This document shows, piece by piece, positions 1 to 12,695 of a stretch of 64,000 nucleotides of DNA (position 1 is the stretch's first letter; each line of letters starts with the position of its first letter). The DNA is taken from assembly GCA_032622095.1 (NCBI GenBank), contig CP136067.1:52739899-52803898 (forward strand). Direction: 5' to 3'. This DNA comes from Siphonodentalium dalli (lineage: Eukaryota > Mollusca > Scaphopoda > Gadilida > Siphonodentaliidae). The translations under genes and the position numbers were made by a program. The notes under the pieces were generated by a model. The model was not told where the DNA came from and ran no database searches. It worked only from the letters and a program-made list of their open reading frames with translations.

Positions 1-415
1 CCTATCAACGATCAGAGTGATCAGATATCGATTATTGAAATTTGTTAATTCCCGAGATATATATTTTGTGGCGGCCTGGCAAATATTCGTCAAGCCGACG
101 GTCTCTGACCAAATTGCGGATAAAATGGATAACTCTAAAATCAGGTGGCTTTTGGTGTTAGATATTTGACAATCCGGCCAAATTACGTTGAACAAATTGT
201 TGATAAATAACATGTTTTGGGCAATTTTATACTATAGTTGACTGTGGTTAACATCATTTTTGGGCAATTAATCGATTATGATAACTGAAACAGCATTTCA
301 AAAATTGTTGTTGTTGTTTTTGTTGTTGTTGTTGTTGTTGGAATCTGATGATATGGGGACCATCGAATAGGATTGAGCATCTCTAAGCTATTTCGAAGAT
401 AATAGACATACCTTT
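1..415 (+). repeat. Dispersed repeat A, copy 1 (cut by the window edge)
   Basis: Shares long stretches with 19640-20075: the ATCAGAGTGATCAGATATCG start, the GACGGTCTC block, the ATGGATAACTCTAAAA block, the GTTGTTGTT run and the GATATGGGGA end. A third copy, folded back on itself, lies at 34258-34725. No coding potential. Bases 416-1420, which follow, hold no gene and no repeat that I could match. Confidence 0.75.
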
Positions 416-1424
416 TACATAATTAAGCGTGCAAAATTTATAGCCCAACATATTAATTCATACGATTCGTGGCACAAGAATGTAGTCTAGCTTACATCAC
501 AATTTTACAAAAATTCGTCCGAGTTCATATGTACCTACATTTTTAAATGAGTATGTATTTCGGACAATAAACACCTATACATGAGTGTACTTACCAGTAA
601 CGAGATAACTAATATTTCCATTTTTATATATTTTCATTTGATTGCTTATATCATGTCTTTCGCCGGTGTGTAATCCCTTGTTGTCGGTATATTTGTGTAC
701 CATATGTGGGCACGCAGCGTGAAATAAAGGCAGTATATATATGCACTGTATACTATTCGCTTGATTTGGCCTCTTGTATTCTCACAAGTTCTATAAACAT
801 ACGTCGGTTGCCTACTGTGAGCTCTCTCATGTCGACCATCCGAAATGACTAGATTAGTATTCAAATATGTAGCATTTGACTTCGGCATTCAATTGGCTTC
901 TGATTAAATTTTGGATTATTTGGTGTTGTTATGTTCAGGGGCGTAGCGGCAGTAAATAAGGGGTGTTGCTCACCTGTTCCAAACCAAAATCTCAATATAT
1001 GACTTTCCAAAGCGGTCAAATCGCTAGAAAGTACACACTCCTTGTCGTAATCACATTCGTGATCAAGAACAGTCGTATGTCACCGTGTAGATGTAAAAAC
1101 TACACACAGGTAGCCATCTACCTCGCTTAAAGGGACACAATGCCTTCGAAGTGAGTTGAATCGAAATAACATAGATTCTATAAAAGTGTGTAAAACAATT
1201 TATCATCAACAAGTACATTTAAAAATAGATCGAATTTGTTCTTATTTTCGTTATTAATAACTCTCCAACAAGATTTCACTTATCAAAACCGTTGCCATGT
1301 AGCATTACTGTTATAGTGGCATCACCGATCAAAGTCCAATGGGATAGCAAAGTTATCAATAATTGACTGTAAACATTGGAAAAGGTCAAAACATTGAAAA
1401 AAACTAGTTCGTTGAAAAATTAGC

Positions 1425-2075
1425 ATTTCCATATATGGAGCTTTTGAATATTCATGATATTCATGAATTAAATATAAGTATTTTGTCAGTTACAATTCAT
1501 CCTGGCCGATATATACAAGTTTCAAATGAATATTGACAGGTCAGTTTCTCAGAATAATGCAGAATGAATTGTAAGCTACAAAAGTCTGAAATAAATAAAT
1601 GTGACATTTCTTCATATTACGTGTAGGTGCGGATCTGTATAGGATATTGAACTCTGCATGGAGCTTGATTCGTAATATGTTGAACACAAAGAGCGTTTGT
1701 ATCACTGAGGTACGAAAATGTAAACATTGAGGAAAATTAATAGTTTCTATGGGGACATTGACTACTGTGAACCATCGTCAATACCCTATAGGAATAGGTA
1801 GTCCATATATGCAGCATGGAAAATAACAAGGCATTTCTTCTCTGCGACTCGACTTCTGCCCAAGCTCTTTGCAGAGTTCAGTCCCCTGCTAGGCAGGACT
1901 TACCACCCCCAGGCCTGGTTCCGTGGGTTTAGTGCCACAGGTCAAAGTTCTGGAGTGGTATTTCAATATATGGAAATCATGAATATTCAAAAGCTCCATA
2001 TATGGAAATGCTACTCCAGAACTTTGATCGGTAGCATTAAAACCACGGAACCGGGCTTGAAGAATATCTGAAACC
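1425..2075. repeat. Hairpin repeat family with CCAGAACTTTG arms
   Basis: The core at about 1917-2062 is an imperfect inverted repeat. Its arms contain GGTTCCGTGG, CAAAGTTCTGGAGT and ATATATGGAAAT, with the reverse complements on the other side. The same CATATATGGAGCTTTTGAAT block occurs at 1430-1450, and a diverged relative lies at 32335-32460. A foldback MITE is likely. No ORF. Confidence 0.6.
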
Positions 2076-2130
2076 ACGGAACGGGGCTGGAACGGTGATC
2101 TCGCTTAGTAAGATAATACACATTCCAGCA

Positions 2131-2780
2131 GCGATCAGACATAGCGTGGCGAGTGGAATGAACTCTGTTTTGTAGCTTGATTTCTGCCATTTTTTATTTC
2201 ACTGACCAGACCGTCGTTTCTATATTTAGAACGTGTTGGGCTCGATTGATGGAAGCCGAATATAACAAACATTAATTCACTGTTGATACTTTTATTCGAA
2301 AAACTAATTTTACATGGTAATATAGAACATGAATTAATAACTTGTTTGTGCGTGAAAGCAGCACGGTTATTCAAAATAAATATAGCTTACGAACATTTAA
2401 AGATGTATGTAATATGACATGTAATCGATACCTGTAAATCAGATATGATGTAATTTTCTTACAATAAGAAAATAAATAAATAAGTAAAATAAAATAATAT
2501 TTTGTTTTATTTTGACTTTTTGTTCCAAATATGTTATTTTATAACCTGGAGACTTAAATTTCATCTGGAGCCCTCGACACATCTTTAACCTGTGAAAGTC
2601 ACGCTATAAAATATGGTAAGCTTTATGCCACTTTCAAATATCCTGACCAACACCGGTCTGTAATAGACTATGTTAATATATGTTCATTCATATGCGAAAG
2701 GTGTCTATTATCCACCTCCGTGAATAGCTGTATAGAGCTATCGTGATGTCACTCTGATATATGGGCTTCAGTGTATACAT
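2131..2780. other. No recognisable gene
   Basis: AT-rich sequence with only short chance ORFs and no repeat that I could match elsewhere in the window. Confidence 0.5.
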
Positions 2781-3890
2781 GTTGTCTTTTTGGTCACGAA
2801 GCTGTTTGCTTTTAAGTCTTTTAAGTATATGTGGTGGTTTGAGAAAATATCAAATAAAGGATAGAGACCCAATTTACTGGGTATTCCTATGCAAATCTTC
2901 TGAACAAAAATTACAGAGTGGCAAATATTCTTGGTGCGATCTGATGCGGCTTTTGACATAAAACATTATTAGGCCGGTAAATGTTCCATTAACCATTTCT
3001 ATACTAAATACTCATTGACGAGTAGTTCCCTTAGAGAATGTTCAGATAGTAAGTTCAACAAACGATCATAGTGACCCTCCATGTGTCCCAACGTCCTGCG
3101 ACAATTATGAAACTTCTTCATGATATATTACAGACACATATTGTTTTCTGTATAGAAATTGCACGTGTGACACGGCAAGGTTGTTGAATGATGATTTATT
3201 TGTTCAACCTGGAATACAATGACCGTGTATAAGAATACAAAATTGTGTCAAGTGTAAGTTTTCCATATGCATGTGGTATTGGGTTTAACAACCATTAATT
3301 AGACCATTTGATATATACAATGACAAAGATATAATATTATGATCATTTCCATGAGTGAGACCAGATCTAAAACAAGAGATGGACTGTCGTCCGTTGCATA
3401 CCACCGTGTACGGCTTGTAGCATATATACCGCATAGTATGGGCATACGTGTAGCCCATGAATGATATACTCAGACAGATGGACCCAAAAATCAGCATTTT
3501 CATATAAACAGAGATGAATAACTATAGAACGTTAAACCTAAACAAAACGATTGCACACGCAATATTGAATGTCCTCATAGTGGTGAACAGCCATGCGACA
3601 TTTCATTGAGATCACATTCGTACTGTTCAAGTTATGCATGTCCTGGACAGACATCGGATGGACCAAAACGCCAACATTTCCAGATAAACAAAGATGAATG
3701 GAAAACCCGGAAAAAAAAACGATTGAACCCTCTATTGAATGTCATCATAGTATTGAACAGACATCGGACAAACCAAACAAACAAACATTTCCACATAAAC
3801 AAAGATGAATAACCCTAGAATGGAAAATCCGAATAAAACTATGGAACCCTCTATTGAATGTCCTCATATATAGTAGTGAACATCATTACC
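2780..3890 (+). repeat. Dispersed repeat B, copy 1
   Basis: Direct repeat of 5211-6235. Shared blocks include GGTCACGAAGCTGTTTGC, ACAGAGTGGCAAATATTC, GCGATCTGATGCGG and CAGACAGATGGACCC. The 3' third contains partial tandem units marked by CAGATAAACAAAGATGAAT, spaced about 180 and 110 bp. A TTAA plus TATACTAAAT motif near 2995 recurs at 5408 and 17386, so a piggyBac-like fragment may be included. Confidence 0.75.
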
Positions 3891-3897
3891 AAATTAT

Positions 3898-3991
3898 TGT
3901 ACGAGCCCAGGTTGTGGTGAAAAGTCTATTTGGACGAGACACGCAGTATCTAGTCCAATATGACTTTTCACCACAACCTGGACGAGTACAA
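3898..3991. repeat. Short palindromic MITE-like hairpin
   Basis: GAGCCCAGGTTGTGGTGAAA and its reverse complement face each other across about 40 bp, inside a GTAC-flanked unit. A related ATATGACTTT fragment repeats at 4290-4325. Confidence 0.6.
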
Positions 3992-4378
3992 GAAAACAAC
4001 AGTGTATGATGACATTTTTTATTATCCATCTGTTTATCCAACTTCGGGGAATAAAACTTTGTTGTTATTTTGGTATTTGTTGATTCTCTAGAAAAGCCTG
4101 TATTTCATCACCAGAAAGCATGATTTGGAACATTAAACATGTAAGTGAAATAAAATCTCAATGCGGAAGTTAAACATCTGCTAACGCACGCGCACATCAC
4201 AATTTTACCGATTAATTTGGCAGTCGAGTTGCTTCGTGACGTCACGGAGTCCCGATAATTTTTAAAAGGTCATATAAAGGTTGAGTCCAATATGACTTTC
4301 TGTATTAATTCTAATATGACTTTTTCCCGGATTATCATGTGACGGTTTTGTCCAATCAGAAATAGTGTTAGTTAAGGG

Positions 4379-5205
4379 GTGGATAATAATAACTGTTATA
4401 ATCTTCAACGTCCATGCAGCAGTAAATATAGCAGTGGGATAACATTAGAAACTATTTTAGACATCCATGCTGTCAATGAGCCTGACTGTTTCTGCTCACT
4501 CAGATTACGCACTCCCATGGCCGTGATGAGCGATGAGCAAACAACCAGGGACGTGGCGAAGTGGGTGTTTGGGTAAAAAATGTCACAGCATTACTTGGAA
4601 ATTTTACACCACATGTAGGTTGAAATTTCACACCACATGTGGGTTGAAATTGTTCGCGTTGCTTGGCATTCCAACCAGTAATTAGTGGGACATTTGTTGT
4701 TTTAAAACCAACAGTAGCTCATTTTTCTCCATTTGGTAACAATTTGATCTGAAATGGCAATCAGTTGGAAATCTTGAGGTGCCAGTTGGAAAGATCCAAC
4801 ACAAGGAGGGTTTAAATGGATTCTGGTTCAATGGGGGGGGGGCGTGCAGTTGAAAATGTCAATGTGGACACAAATTCCTGAGTTTAGTGTGCCTGTCATT
4901 TGCAGAATAGCGGGCTAGCATCACCAAATTATGTATGGAGGCAGAGACTCAGATTGAAGTTCCCAAATGGTGAATATTGTACACCCATTGGGAACCTCGA
5001 TTATGCAATGTGCCGAGTGTCAATTTGGGGATATAGAGAAACTAAACTAAAAAAGAAATATAATCTATGTGAAGAATTTTCTATAGAAATTTAATAATTA
5101 TGAAACTTTCCAGAGAAGATGAGGCCAACGCAGAATGAGGTCCCCAGAGGGTGAATTTAGTTACGCTAGACCGCTAATCGGGATACCGTCACTAAATCCA
5201 CCCTC
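4379..5205 (+). repeat. Dispersed repeat D, copy 1
   Basis: Matches 12696-14590 in the same orientation. Shared landmarks are the start AACTGTTATAATCTTCAACG, the block AGGGACGTGGCGAAGTG, a G-run followed by CGTGCAGTTGAAAATG, and the end TTTCCAGAGAAGATGAGG plus a CCAGAGGGTGAATTTAGT hairpin. Copy 2 carries about 850 bp of extra internal sequence. No coding region. Confidence 0.75.
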
Positions 5206-5210
5206 TGAGT

Positions 5211-6235
5211 TGTCTTTTGGTCACGAAGCTGTTTGCTTTTAAGTACATGTAGTGGTATGAGCAAATATCAAATAAATGATAGAGACCCAAGATACTGGGG
5301 ATTTCTATGCAAATCTTTTGAACAAAAATTACAGAGTGGCAAATATTCCTGGTGCGATCTGATGCGGTTTTGAAAACAAGACATTATTAGGCCGGTAAAT
5401 GTTCCATTAACCCTTCTTATACTAAATACTCTTAACGAGTAGTGACCCCCCCCTATGTCCTGCGACGATTATGAAACTTCATCATGACATATTACAGACA
5501 CATATTTTTCCCTGTATAGAAATATCACGTGTGACATGGCAAGATTGTTGAATTATGATTTTTTTTCAACCTGTAATACAATGACAATATGTGAGACCAG
5601 ATCTGAAACAAGAGATGGACTGTCGTCCGGTGCATACCCCCTTATAGCATATATACCGCATAGTATGGCCATACATGTAACCTATGAATGATATACTCAG
5701 ACAGATGGACCCAAAAATCAGCATTTTCATGTAAACAAAGATGAATAACTATAGAACGATAAACCTAAACAAATCGATTGAATACGTCATTGAATGTACT
5801 CATAGTAGGGAACATCCATGCGAAATGCCATTGAGATCCGAACATTACTGTTCAAGTTATAACCTGAACAGACATCGGATGGACCAAAAAGGTAACATTT
5901 CCAGATAAACAAAGATGAATAACTCTAGAATGGAAAAACCGAAGAAAACGATTGAACACTCTATTGAATTTCCTCATAGTAGTGAATATCCATAGCAAAT
6001 TTCATAGAGATCACATTCGTACTACACACTACTGTTCCCAATTATGACCTGAACAGACGTTGGACGAACCAAAAAGCCAAAATTTCCAGATAAACAAAGA
6101 TGAATAAATCTAGAATGGAAAATCCGAACAAAACGGCGGAGCCCTCTATTGAATGTCCTCATAGTAGTGAACATCATTACCATATTGCATTGAGGTCCGA
6201 GCACTACTGTTCAAGTTTTGATATGAACAGACATC
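5211..6235 (+). repeat. Dispersed repeat B, copy 2
   Basis: Direct copy of 2780-3890 with several indels. The CCAGATAAACAAAGATGAAT tandem units are about 187 bp apart here (near 5904 and 6087), so unit number and spacing differ between the two copies. Confidence 0.75.
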
Positions 6236-6293
6236 GGCCGCAATCACGGACGTCTCGACGCTCGGACGAACGCACAGCCAGACAGGTACAAAC

Positions 6294-6333
6294 AGTATAC
6301 CCCCCCCCCCCCTTTTTTTAAGGGGGTATACTT
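6294..6333. repeat. C-run/T-run palindrome
   Basis: GTATAC, a C-run, a T-run, then GGGGGTATAC. The flanks are exactly inverted around the homopolymer centre. The following 6340-6800 holds no gene that I can support. Confidence 0.5.
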
Positions 6334-6829
6334 TGTAAATATCGTTGGTATAATAATCAGATGACTAGACACAAATCACGTCTAGGATTATGAGAAAACT
6401 TCATAGCCACTAGATCATGCCGTGAATCTCTATTCTGGCTAATGCCCGTAGATTTTAAAACCTAGTTATTATGTGTTCCTTAATAATTTACTTCACTGTT
6501 GGTCAAGGTCCCAACTCGAACTTTCACGATTTAAATAAATTTGTGAGCAATTTTGCTTTGCGTCGCTTACAATTGGGACATTCATCTACAGTGAAGTACA
6601 TTATGCAGGAACAGATAATGACTAAGAAATATATTCCCCACGTTATAATTTCGACTTAATAAGGTTCCCTGTCAAAACTTCAAAAAGTTCCAAGGTTTTG
6701 TACTGGTCGAATATGATCTCTACGGGCGTTAGCTTAGCCAGCGAAGAGATTCATGGCATGATATACATAGCCACATTATTACGATTAGGTGTCCTGATAA
6801 ACAAGCTATATAGACTAATAGCCCAGTGG

Positions 6830-7160
6830 ATTAACAAAAAAATCGTGACTGGCCGGATTAAAGCATGACATTTGGTACATATGTTCTTTGAACATAGGAT
6901 AATCTTTTTGGCGGGGGGTTCCCGGACTACCAGATCGTGGTGAGGAATAAATCTGGTTTCCATGGCAACAGCATCTGGAAAATTGGAGGAATCGGGAAAT
7001 ACCTGTTTCTGTTAAACTAATTGGTACTATGTTTGATATTAGTAACTAAGTTCAGAATACAAGTGGTTGGCCACTTCATAATATAAATGGGGAGAGGCAT
7101 TTGTGTCAAGGTCATCCACTAAGGTCAAGGTCATTTAGTAATTTGTTCATTTACAACTAG
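6830..7160. repeat. Repeat E, left copy (inverted partner at 12360-12690)
   Basis: AAATCGTGACTGGCCGGATT and AAGGTCAAGGTCATT recur in reverse complement near 12640-12670 and 12375-12400, and a CCATGGCAAC/GTTACCATGG motif sits on each side. Similarity is patchy. The pair brackets the minisatellite foldback at 7.6-10.6 kb and may be the degraded ends of a larger inverted structure. Confidence 0.4.
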
Positions 7161-8429
7161 TAATTCAGCATTCACTTGCCCCTAAATGTCCCTATTTCGC
7201 AATTAACCCAAACCATGTAATTTATGTAGAATCGAAGGTTTCTTGCCTTCAATTAACACGGAAAGAAAGTGGCCGTGTAGACACGAAACAAGATGGCGTC
7301 CAACATGGTCGCCGTGTTTTAAGACGAGGCACTATAAGTTAGTTTGATGTAAATTATAGAGAGTAAATCTTGACAAATGTATACAAATGTATATATTATT
7401 GTGAAGCTAAGACACAAGGTTAGCGTTTTATGGCAAAATTGGAAATCCCATTCCAAGATAGCCATCAAAATGGTCGCTGGTTGTGGAAAATGTGACTATT
7501 TTTCACTAATATTTTCTAGATTAGTTTCTGCTGTTTGGAACTGATGAGAATTGCAACTTTATTTAAAATTGTTTAAGTTAACAGATCATTGGATTTCAAA
7601 TTTGAATCCGTAGCCGCACACTGCAACCCACATTTATTATATATGTTTAATGTTAACTGATCATTGGAGCAATGAAATATGCCATTATGTGAGTCACAGT
7701 CCCTTCCGTTCTCTCAAAATTTTGATTTTACAGAACGTGCTATAAAATTTCACAAACAATCACCATTGGGATCCTAGTCATACAAAATGAAATGAGCAGA
7801 ACTGTGCATTGTGCAGTGAGGCACACCTTTACCTATGAATATTCCTACTCAATGGAACCAAAATGGTCACTTTGACTCAAAATTACCGCCAAAATGGCAG
7901 TCATCTTATGGAAAATGGTAGATATATTGCCCCAGCGCGCCTTGCAATCACTTACAAGTTGTGGTTCATGAATAAAATCGACTTATAATCCTTCTATGCT
8001 TTGAATACTAACATTGCTGATGCACATTGGTTAATAGTTACTATTGTAACCACTGACATTACAAAACATATTGGATTTCTCTCTCACAAACGTGATATAC
8101 AAATTAACTTTTCAGGTTTGGACCATTTTGTTCAAGTAAAATTGAACTATCTTTGGTATTAAAGGTGTTTATCGTTTTGAACTGTCTTAAATGTGTCACA
8201 CGGGGTTGTTATTTAGACAAAATTACTCAAGATGGCTTGCAAAATGGCAATCAGATATGTAAAAAATCCACATATATCCCATACATTATTCTATGCTGTT
8301 CCGAAAAGGTATAAAATTGTAACTCACTAGTACTTGGTTATTAAAATGTTACTTAATCAACTGACAACTAAACATCTCTATTGATTAGCATATACTTGAG
8401 TTATTGTGGAAATCGATAGCCACCATATG

Positions 8430-9530
8430 CCCACCTTTGCGACACACACATGGCCATAGTGTTACTCTATATATAGACCAGACAAATGACCATATAACCA
8501 CTCACTTTATATACAAACACCTCACCCATGACCATACAGCCACCATTGGGTATATCCGTACACCCCACCCATGACCATACAGCCCCGAGTCACCATACAG
8601 ACACAACAGGTATACTCATACACCTGACCCATGACTATATAGTCACTATATATCTGTTCACCACATGCATGATCATACATTGATGGGCTATAATACAGTC
8701 CCTCCTTGTATATATATATTCACCTCACTATTGGCATCCATATATATATATTCGCAACAACCATGGTCCTATAACCACTCAAGATATACATATACACCCA
8801 ACCATGACCATTGAATCATTCCAGGTATACATATACACCTCAGCAATGGCCATGTAGCTAAATGCTTTATACACATACACCTCACCCATGACCACATAGC
8901 CAAACTTGGGTATACATGCACACCCCACGCATGACCATACAGACATGAGTCACCATGCAGGTACACCGGGTATACTCCTGCAACTGACCCATGACCATAT
9001 GGTCACTTTCTGTATACCTATGGTCCACACACAGAATCATAGTCACTCCTTGTATATTGTATACCTATTCACCTCACCATTGGCGATATGGTCACTCCCT
9101 GTATACCTATTCACCACACCCATTTCCATATAGCCACTCGATATATACATATACACCCAACCATGACAACAGTAACTCAAGCCTACATATACACCCCACC
9201 AATGGCCATATGGCCACCTGCTTTATAGACAAAACACCTCACATATGGCCATACAGCCACAATTGGGTACACCCGTACACCTCACACATGACCATACAGT
9301 AATTAGTCACCATGTAGGCACACCAGGTACACTCCCAGGCATGACCCATAACCATACATACATATTCACCACAGTCATGATCATACAGTCACGCAATGTA
9401 TACATATTCACCTCACCATTACCCATACAGTTACCCCAGTATACATATTCTCCACGCCGATGGCCATATAACCACCCAAGATATACACATACACCCTAAC
9501 AATGATCATACGGTCACTCCAGGTATGCAT
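8430..9530 (+). repeat. About 40-bp minisatellite (ATGACCATATAGTCAC family)
   Basis: Irregular tandem units built from CACCCATGACCATA, CAGCCACT and GTATACATATACACC, with a spacing of about 40 bp. A remnant continues at 10090-10190. The array appears in mirrored halves inside the giant foldback (57530-58660 and 58760-59680). Long overlapping chance ORFs run through it in several frames because the repeat lacks stops; they are not genes. Confidence 0.85.
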
Positions 9531-10093
9531 AGTGTTCGTGCTATCAGTGGCCAAATTGGCCAATGGCCAATTTTTTTTCGAAATTGGCCAATACAAATTT
9601 CATTTGGCCAAACATTTTGTTTACCACAAATGGAGACGGGAAGCTAATTCAAAAGTGCTGAATAGATCGACAGACTCTACGAAGTTAGGCGACGATAGTA
9701 TTTCGCACTTCGGAAATATCGTACCGTGAAAATCTGTCTCCCGTCTAATAATAATCTAGCTTCACATCATGAAAGGTTTGAAATCAATAGATATTCAACA
9801 ATTATCATCTCATGATAATAAGCAACATTTTTTTTATCTCGGAGAAAATAGCGATGACAACTAACACAGCTCATTACTTTATTAGTTAGCGACCTATAAT
9901 TATGTTCCTAAAATATTATGTTGTTTAAAGTTGTTTTAATTATGATTTTATTCTGAGTAACAAATAAAGTTTAAAACAAATATTTTAGTCATCAATTCTG
10001 AACTGCTCAGAAAATGAGGATTTAATTTGAATAAATTGTTATACATTTGGCTAAACTTTTGGCCACAATATTTTTCGGTCCAGCGCGAACACT
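9531..10093. mobile_element. hAT-like MITE inside the minisatellite
   Basis: 563 bp. TIRs begin AGTGTTCGTGCT (left) and AGTGTTCGCGCT (right, reverse complement). Flanks are GTATGCAT and GTATACAT, a 7 of 8 match to an 8-bp duplication, although the host minisatellite also contains that word. Just inside the left end are TTGGCCAA hairpins. No ORF of substance. The TIR start resembles the hAT shell at 20483. Confidence 0.55.
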
Positions 10094-10599
10094 GTATACA
10101 TATACACCTCACCAATGACCATACAGCTCTTCCAGATATACAAGTACCCCACACACGGCCATTCATACCTTCCACACTTGCATATACATAATTCATAATC
10201 ATATTTTAACTTTGTGTGAGAAAAATCCAATAGTTCTGGTAATGTCAGTGGTTACAATAGTAACTATTAACCAAGGTGTATCAGCAATGTTAGTATTCAA
10301 TGTAGAAGGCATATAAGTTGATGTTATCTATCAACCACAACTTGTAAGTGATTGCACGGCGGGCTGGGGCAATATATCTACTCCCCCCATAATTTAGCCG
10401 CCATCTTGCCGGTCATTTTGAGTCAAAATGACGTTTTTGGTTCCATTGAGTTGCAATATTTATAAGTAAAGGTATGCCTCACTTACATTGCACAGTTCTG
10501 CTCATTTCTTTTTGTAATATGACTAGAATCCCAATGGTGATTTTTGGTGAAATTTTATTCCATTGCTCCAAATGTCAGTTAACATAAAAATATATATAT

Positions 10600-12360
10600 T
10601 AAATGCGGGTTGCAATGTGCGGCGATGGATTCAATTTTGAAATAAAAAATAGCTGCTGGCAGTCATGTTTTTTAACGGATTTGGAAAAAATTGATGGCTC
10701 CCATCTAGAGGACACCCCGATGATTGGTATAAAGTTTGTTGTTGATCGGATGAGGGATATGGTCTGTATGGTGTGGCAAAGGATTTAGTCATACAAAGCG
10801 AGAAATCCAAGATAGCTGCCGGCGGCCATGTTTTTCATAAAAAAAAAGGCGCTGTTATATAGGTTTGTTGCCACACGAGGACGCCCGCCAACGGTCTCTC
10901 GCCATATTAACAGTTTAAATTGAGAAAAGGGAATGGAATAAGACCACGATCTGAAGGGATCTACAATCTAGATCAAAAGACATGGGGTGTGACAACGACC
11001 GTATTATCAGGGAGTACCGGTACACAGCAGTATGGATATGGACTGAGAGAATCATGCTCCCATGAGACCTTGAGGAGTTGGTGGAAAGTTTAACAGAGAG
11101 GATAAAATTGTACACACTAAATGAAGTTCCCGTCCCAGACACCAAAATTAAAAAGAAATTCTGAGTCAAAAAGGGATATAACAGATACCATTCATTGAAC
11201 CAAACCATTTTCGAATTTGACCTGTATTTTTATGATGCTCATGTCACATCTGAGTCGAGAAGGGACATATCTCCGTCAAAAATGGTTGGACCAGACCCAT
11301 ATGTTGGTGTGGATCAAGTGGGAGAGTTCAGTTGAAAATTCCAAGGCAGACACTCCCAGCTGAGACCCTCCAGCCACGTCTCCGATCATAGAACAACGTG
11401 TTTTTCATTTTTGCATGGATTGAAGATATGTTTTGTAACTGTGCTGCCATAGGACAGAATCGAATTACTGTACATGCAATAGTACAACAGGTATAATTAA
11501 TTTATGTGGTTGCCTTTTTCGGCAATAATATCTTAGTTACCCATGTAGATTTTAGCATTCGATAATCTTCTAAAGTCTACTAAAGTTGACAGAAATGTTA
11601 CTATGTCAGTGATCAAATTTGAAACAGTTGCTATGGAAACAAGTACATTGGGTCCACCCAACATATGGACATGTATGACTAACTTACCCCGCGGATAGTA
11701 TTACGCATTGAAGTTTTTCTGAACGAAATTGAGGAAGTAATACACAAAAAGTCAATTGAATTGGCCATTGTGACATTATTTGGGATAATGGTTGTCATGG
11801 AAACCATAATTATGTTCATATAAGTCCACATTTTACCTCCGAAGTGAATGAATTTCTGATATAGGACATGTCGGTGGAATAAATTCTGAGAAATTATTCG
11901 CAAAGCGTTATCATTTTCATTCGAAAATGGTAATTTTACGATATTTTCGCTAGCAGTTGCCATGGCAACAAGATGTATGTTATGTATTAAAATTACCAAC
12001 TCAACTCAAAAACTCTAATATTAATATTAACCCAACACAATCGCTCTATATTTACGTCGTATGACTATATTTAATATTTATTTGTGAGGGTCAAATTAAA
12101 ATTTACTTGATTTATCTTTAGCATAGTCCAGGCCGTAATTGCACAAATACCATAAAAAGTGGTATCTAAAAAATGTGATGATCTAAACTTAAGGTTATCA
12201 AAAGTAAACAATGACCATATGAAATAAAGTATATCATATACCAAATTGAACATAGTGGTGATGCCCTATTTTGTGTGCATTTATGAAAGGGAATGCCTTT
12301 ATGACTAAAGCTTTAGGGTTGGCGGCATTTGAGACCATCAATAAAAAATAGACAGAAAAA
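10600..12360. other. No recognisable gene
   Basis: About 1.8 kb with short chance ORFs only. It contains recurrent GTTGCCATGG/CCATGGAAAC words (11630, 11800, 11960) and an AAATCCAAGATAGCTGCC block that resembles sequence in the giant foldback arm. No domain recognised. Confidence 0.5.
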
Positions 12361-12690
12361 TGATATATTTTCCAATGACCTTGACCTTAGTGGTTGAACT
12401 TGACCCTACATGTCCTAGTGACCCAGTTCAGTTGATGGACCATTGATTGCACTATGAGTTCACATCATTTATTCAAACACAAGTCTAACTGTTTCCATAC
12501 TGGGGCATTTGTTCACTTTTCCCCAAATATGTTATGACGTTACCATGGAAACCAGAAATTCTCCTAAACCATGACCCGCAGCCCGGCCACCCCCCTCCAA
12601 ATTTTTTCCCCATATTCCATTTTACATATCGGCAAAGTTTCATGCTTTAATCCGGTCTGTCACGATTTTGCTAAATTTTGACCTAAGCCA
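12360..12690. repeat. Repeat E, right copy (inverted)
   Basis: Reverse-complement relative of 6830-7160, ending just before repeat D copy 2 begins. Patchy similarity, seen by eye. Confidence 0.4.
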
Positions 12691-12695
12691 CCGGG

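Larger units (their letters stand above)
7630..10600. mobile_element. Degenerate foldback element with minisatellite core
   Basis: The arms at about 7660-8395 and 10195-10600 are inverted relatives of each other. Shared motifs include CACTGACATTAC, TTACAAGTTGTGGTT, and the pairs CCAATGGTGATT/AATCACCATTGG. The same arm sequence makes the arms of the giant element at 55889-61122, for example TCTCTCACAAAC and ACTTTTCAGG. The core is the 40-bp minisatellite, interrupted by a small hAT-like insertion. No transposase. TSD and exact ends were not found. The upstream 7180-7630 holds no gene. Confidence 0.65.

Noticed and set aside
8430-9530. CRISPR-like repeat-spacer pattern
   Set aside because: Units are contiguous and variable with no fixed spacer; there are no cas genes and the DNA is eukaryotic. 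It is a minisatellite.
8769-9647. Several overlapping ORFs of 60-100 codons rich in His, Thr, Pro and Tyr
   Set aside because: They arise because the 40-bp minisatellite lacks stop codons in several frames; the same happens in the mirrored arrays at 57.5-59.5 kb.
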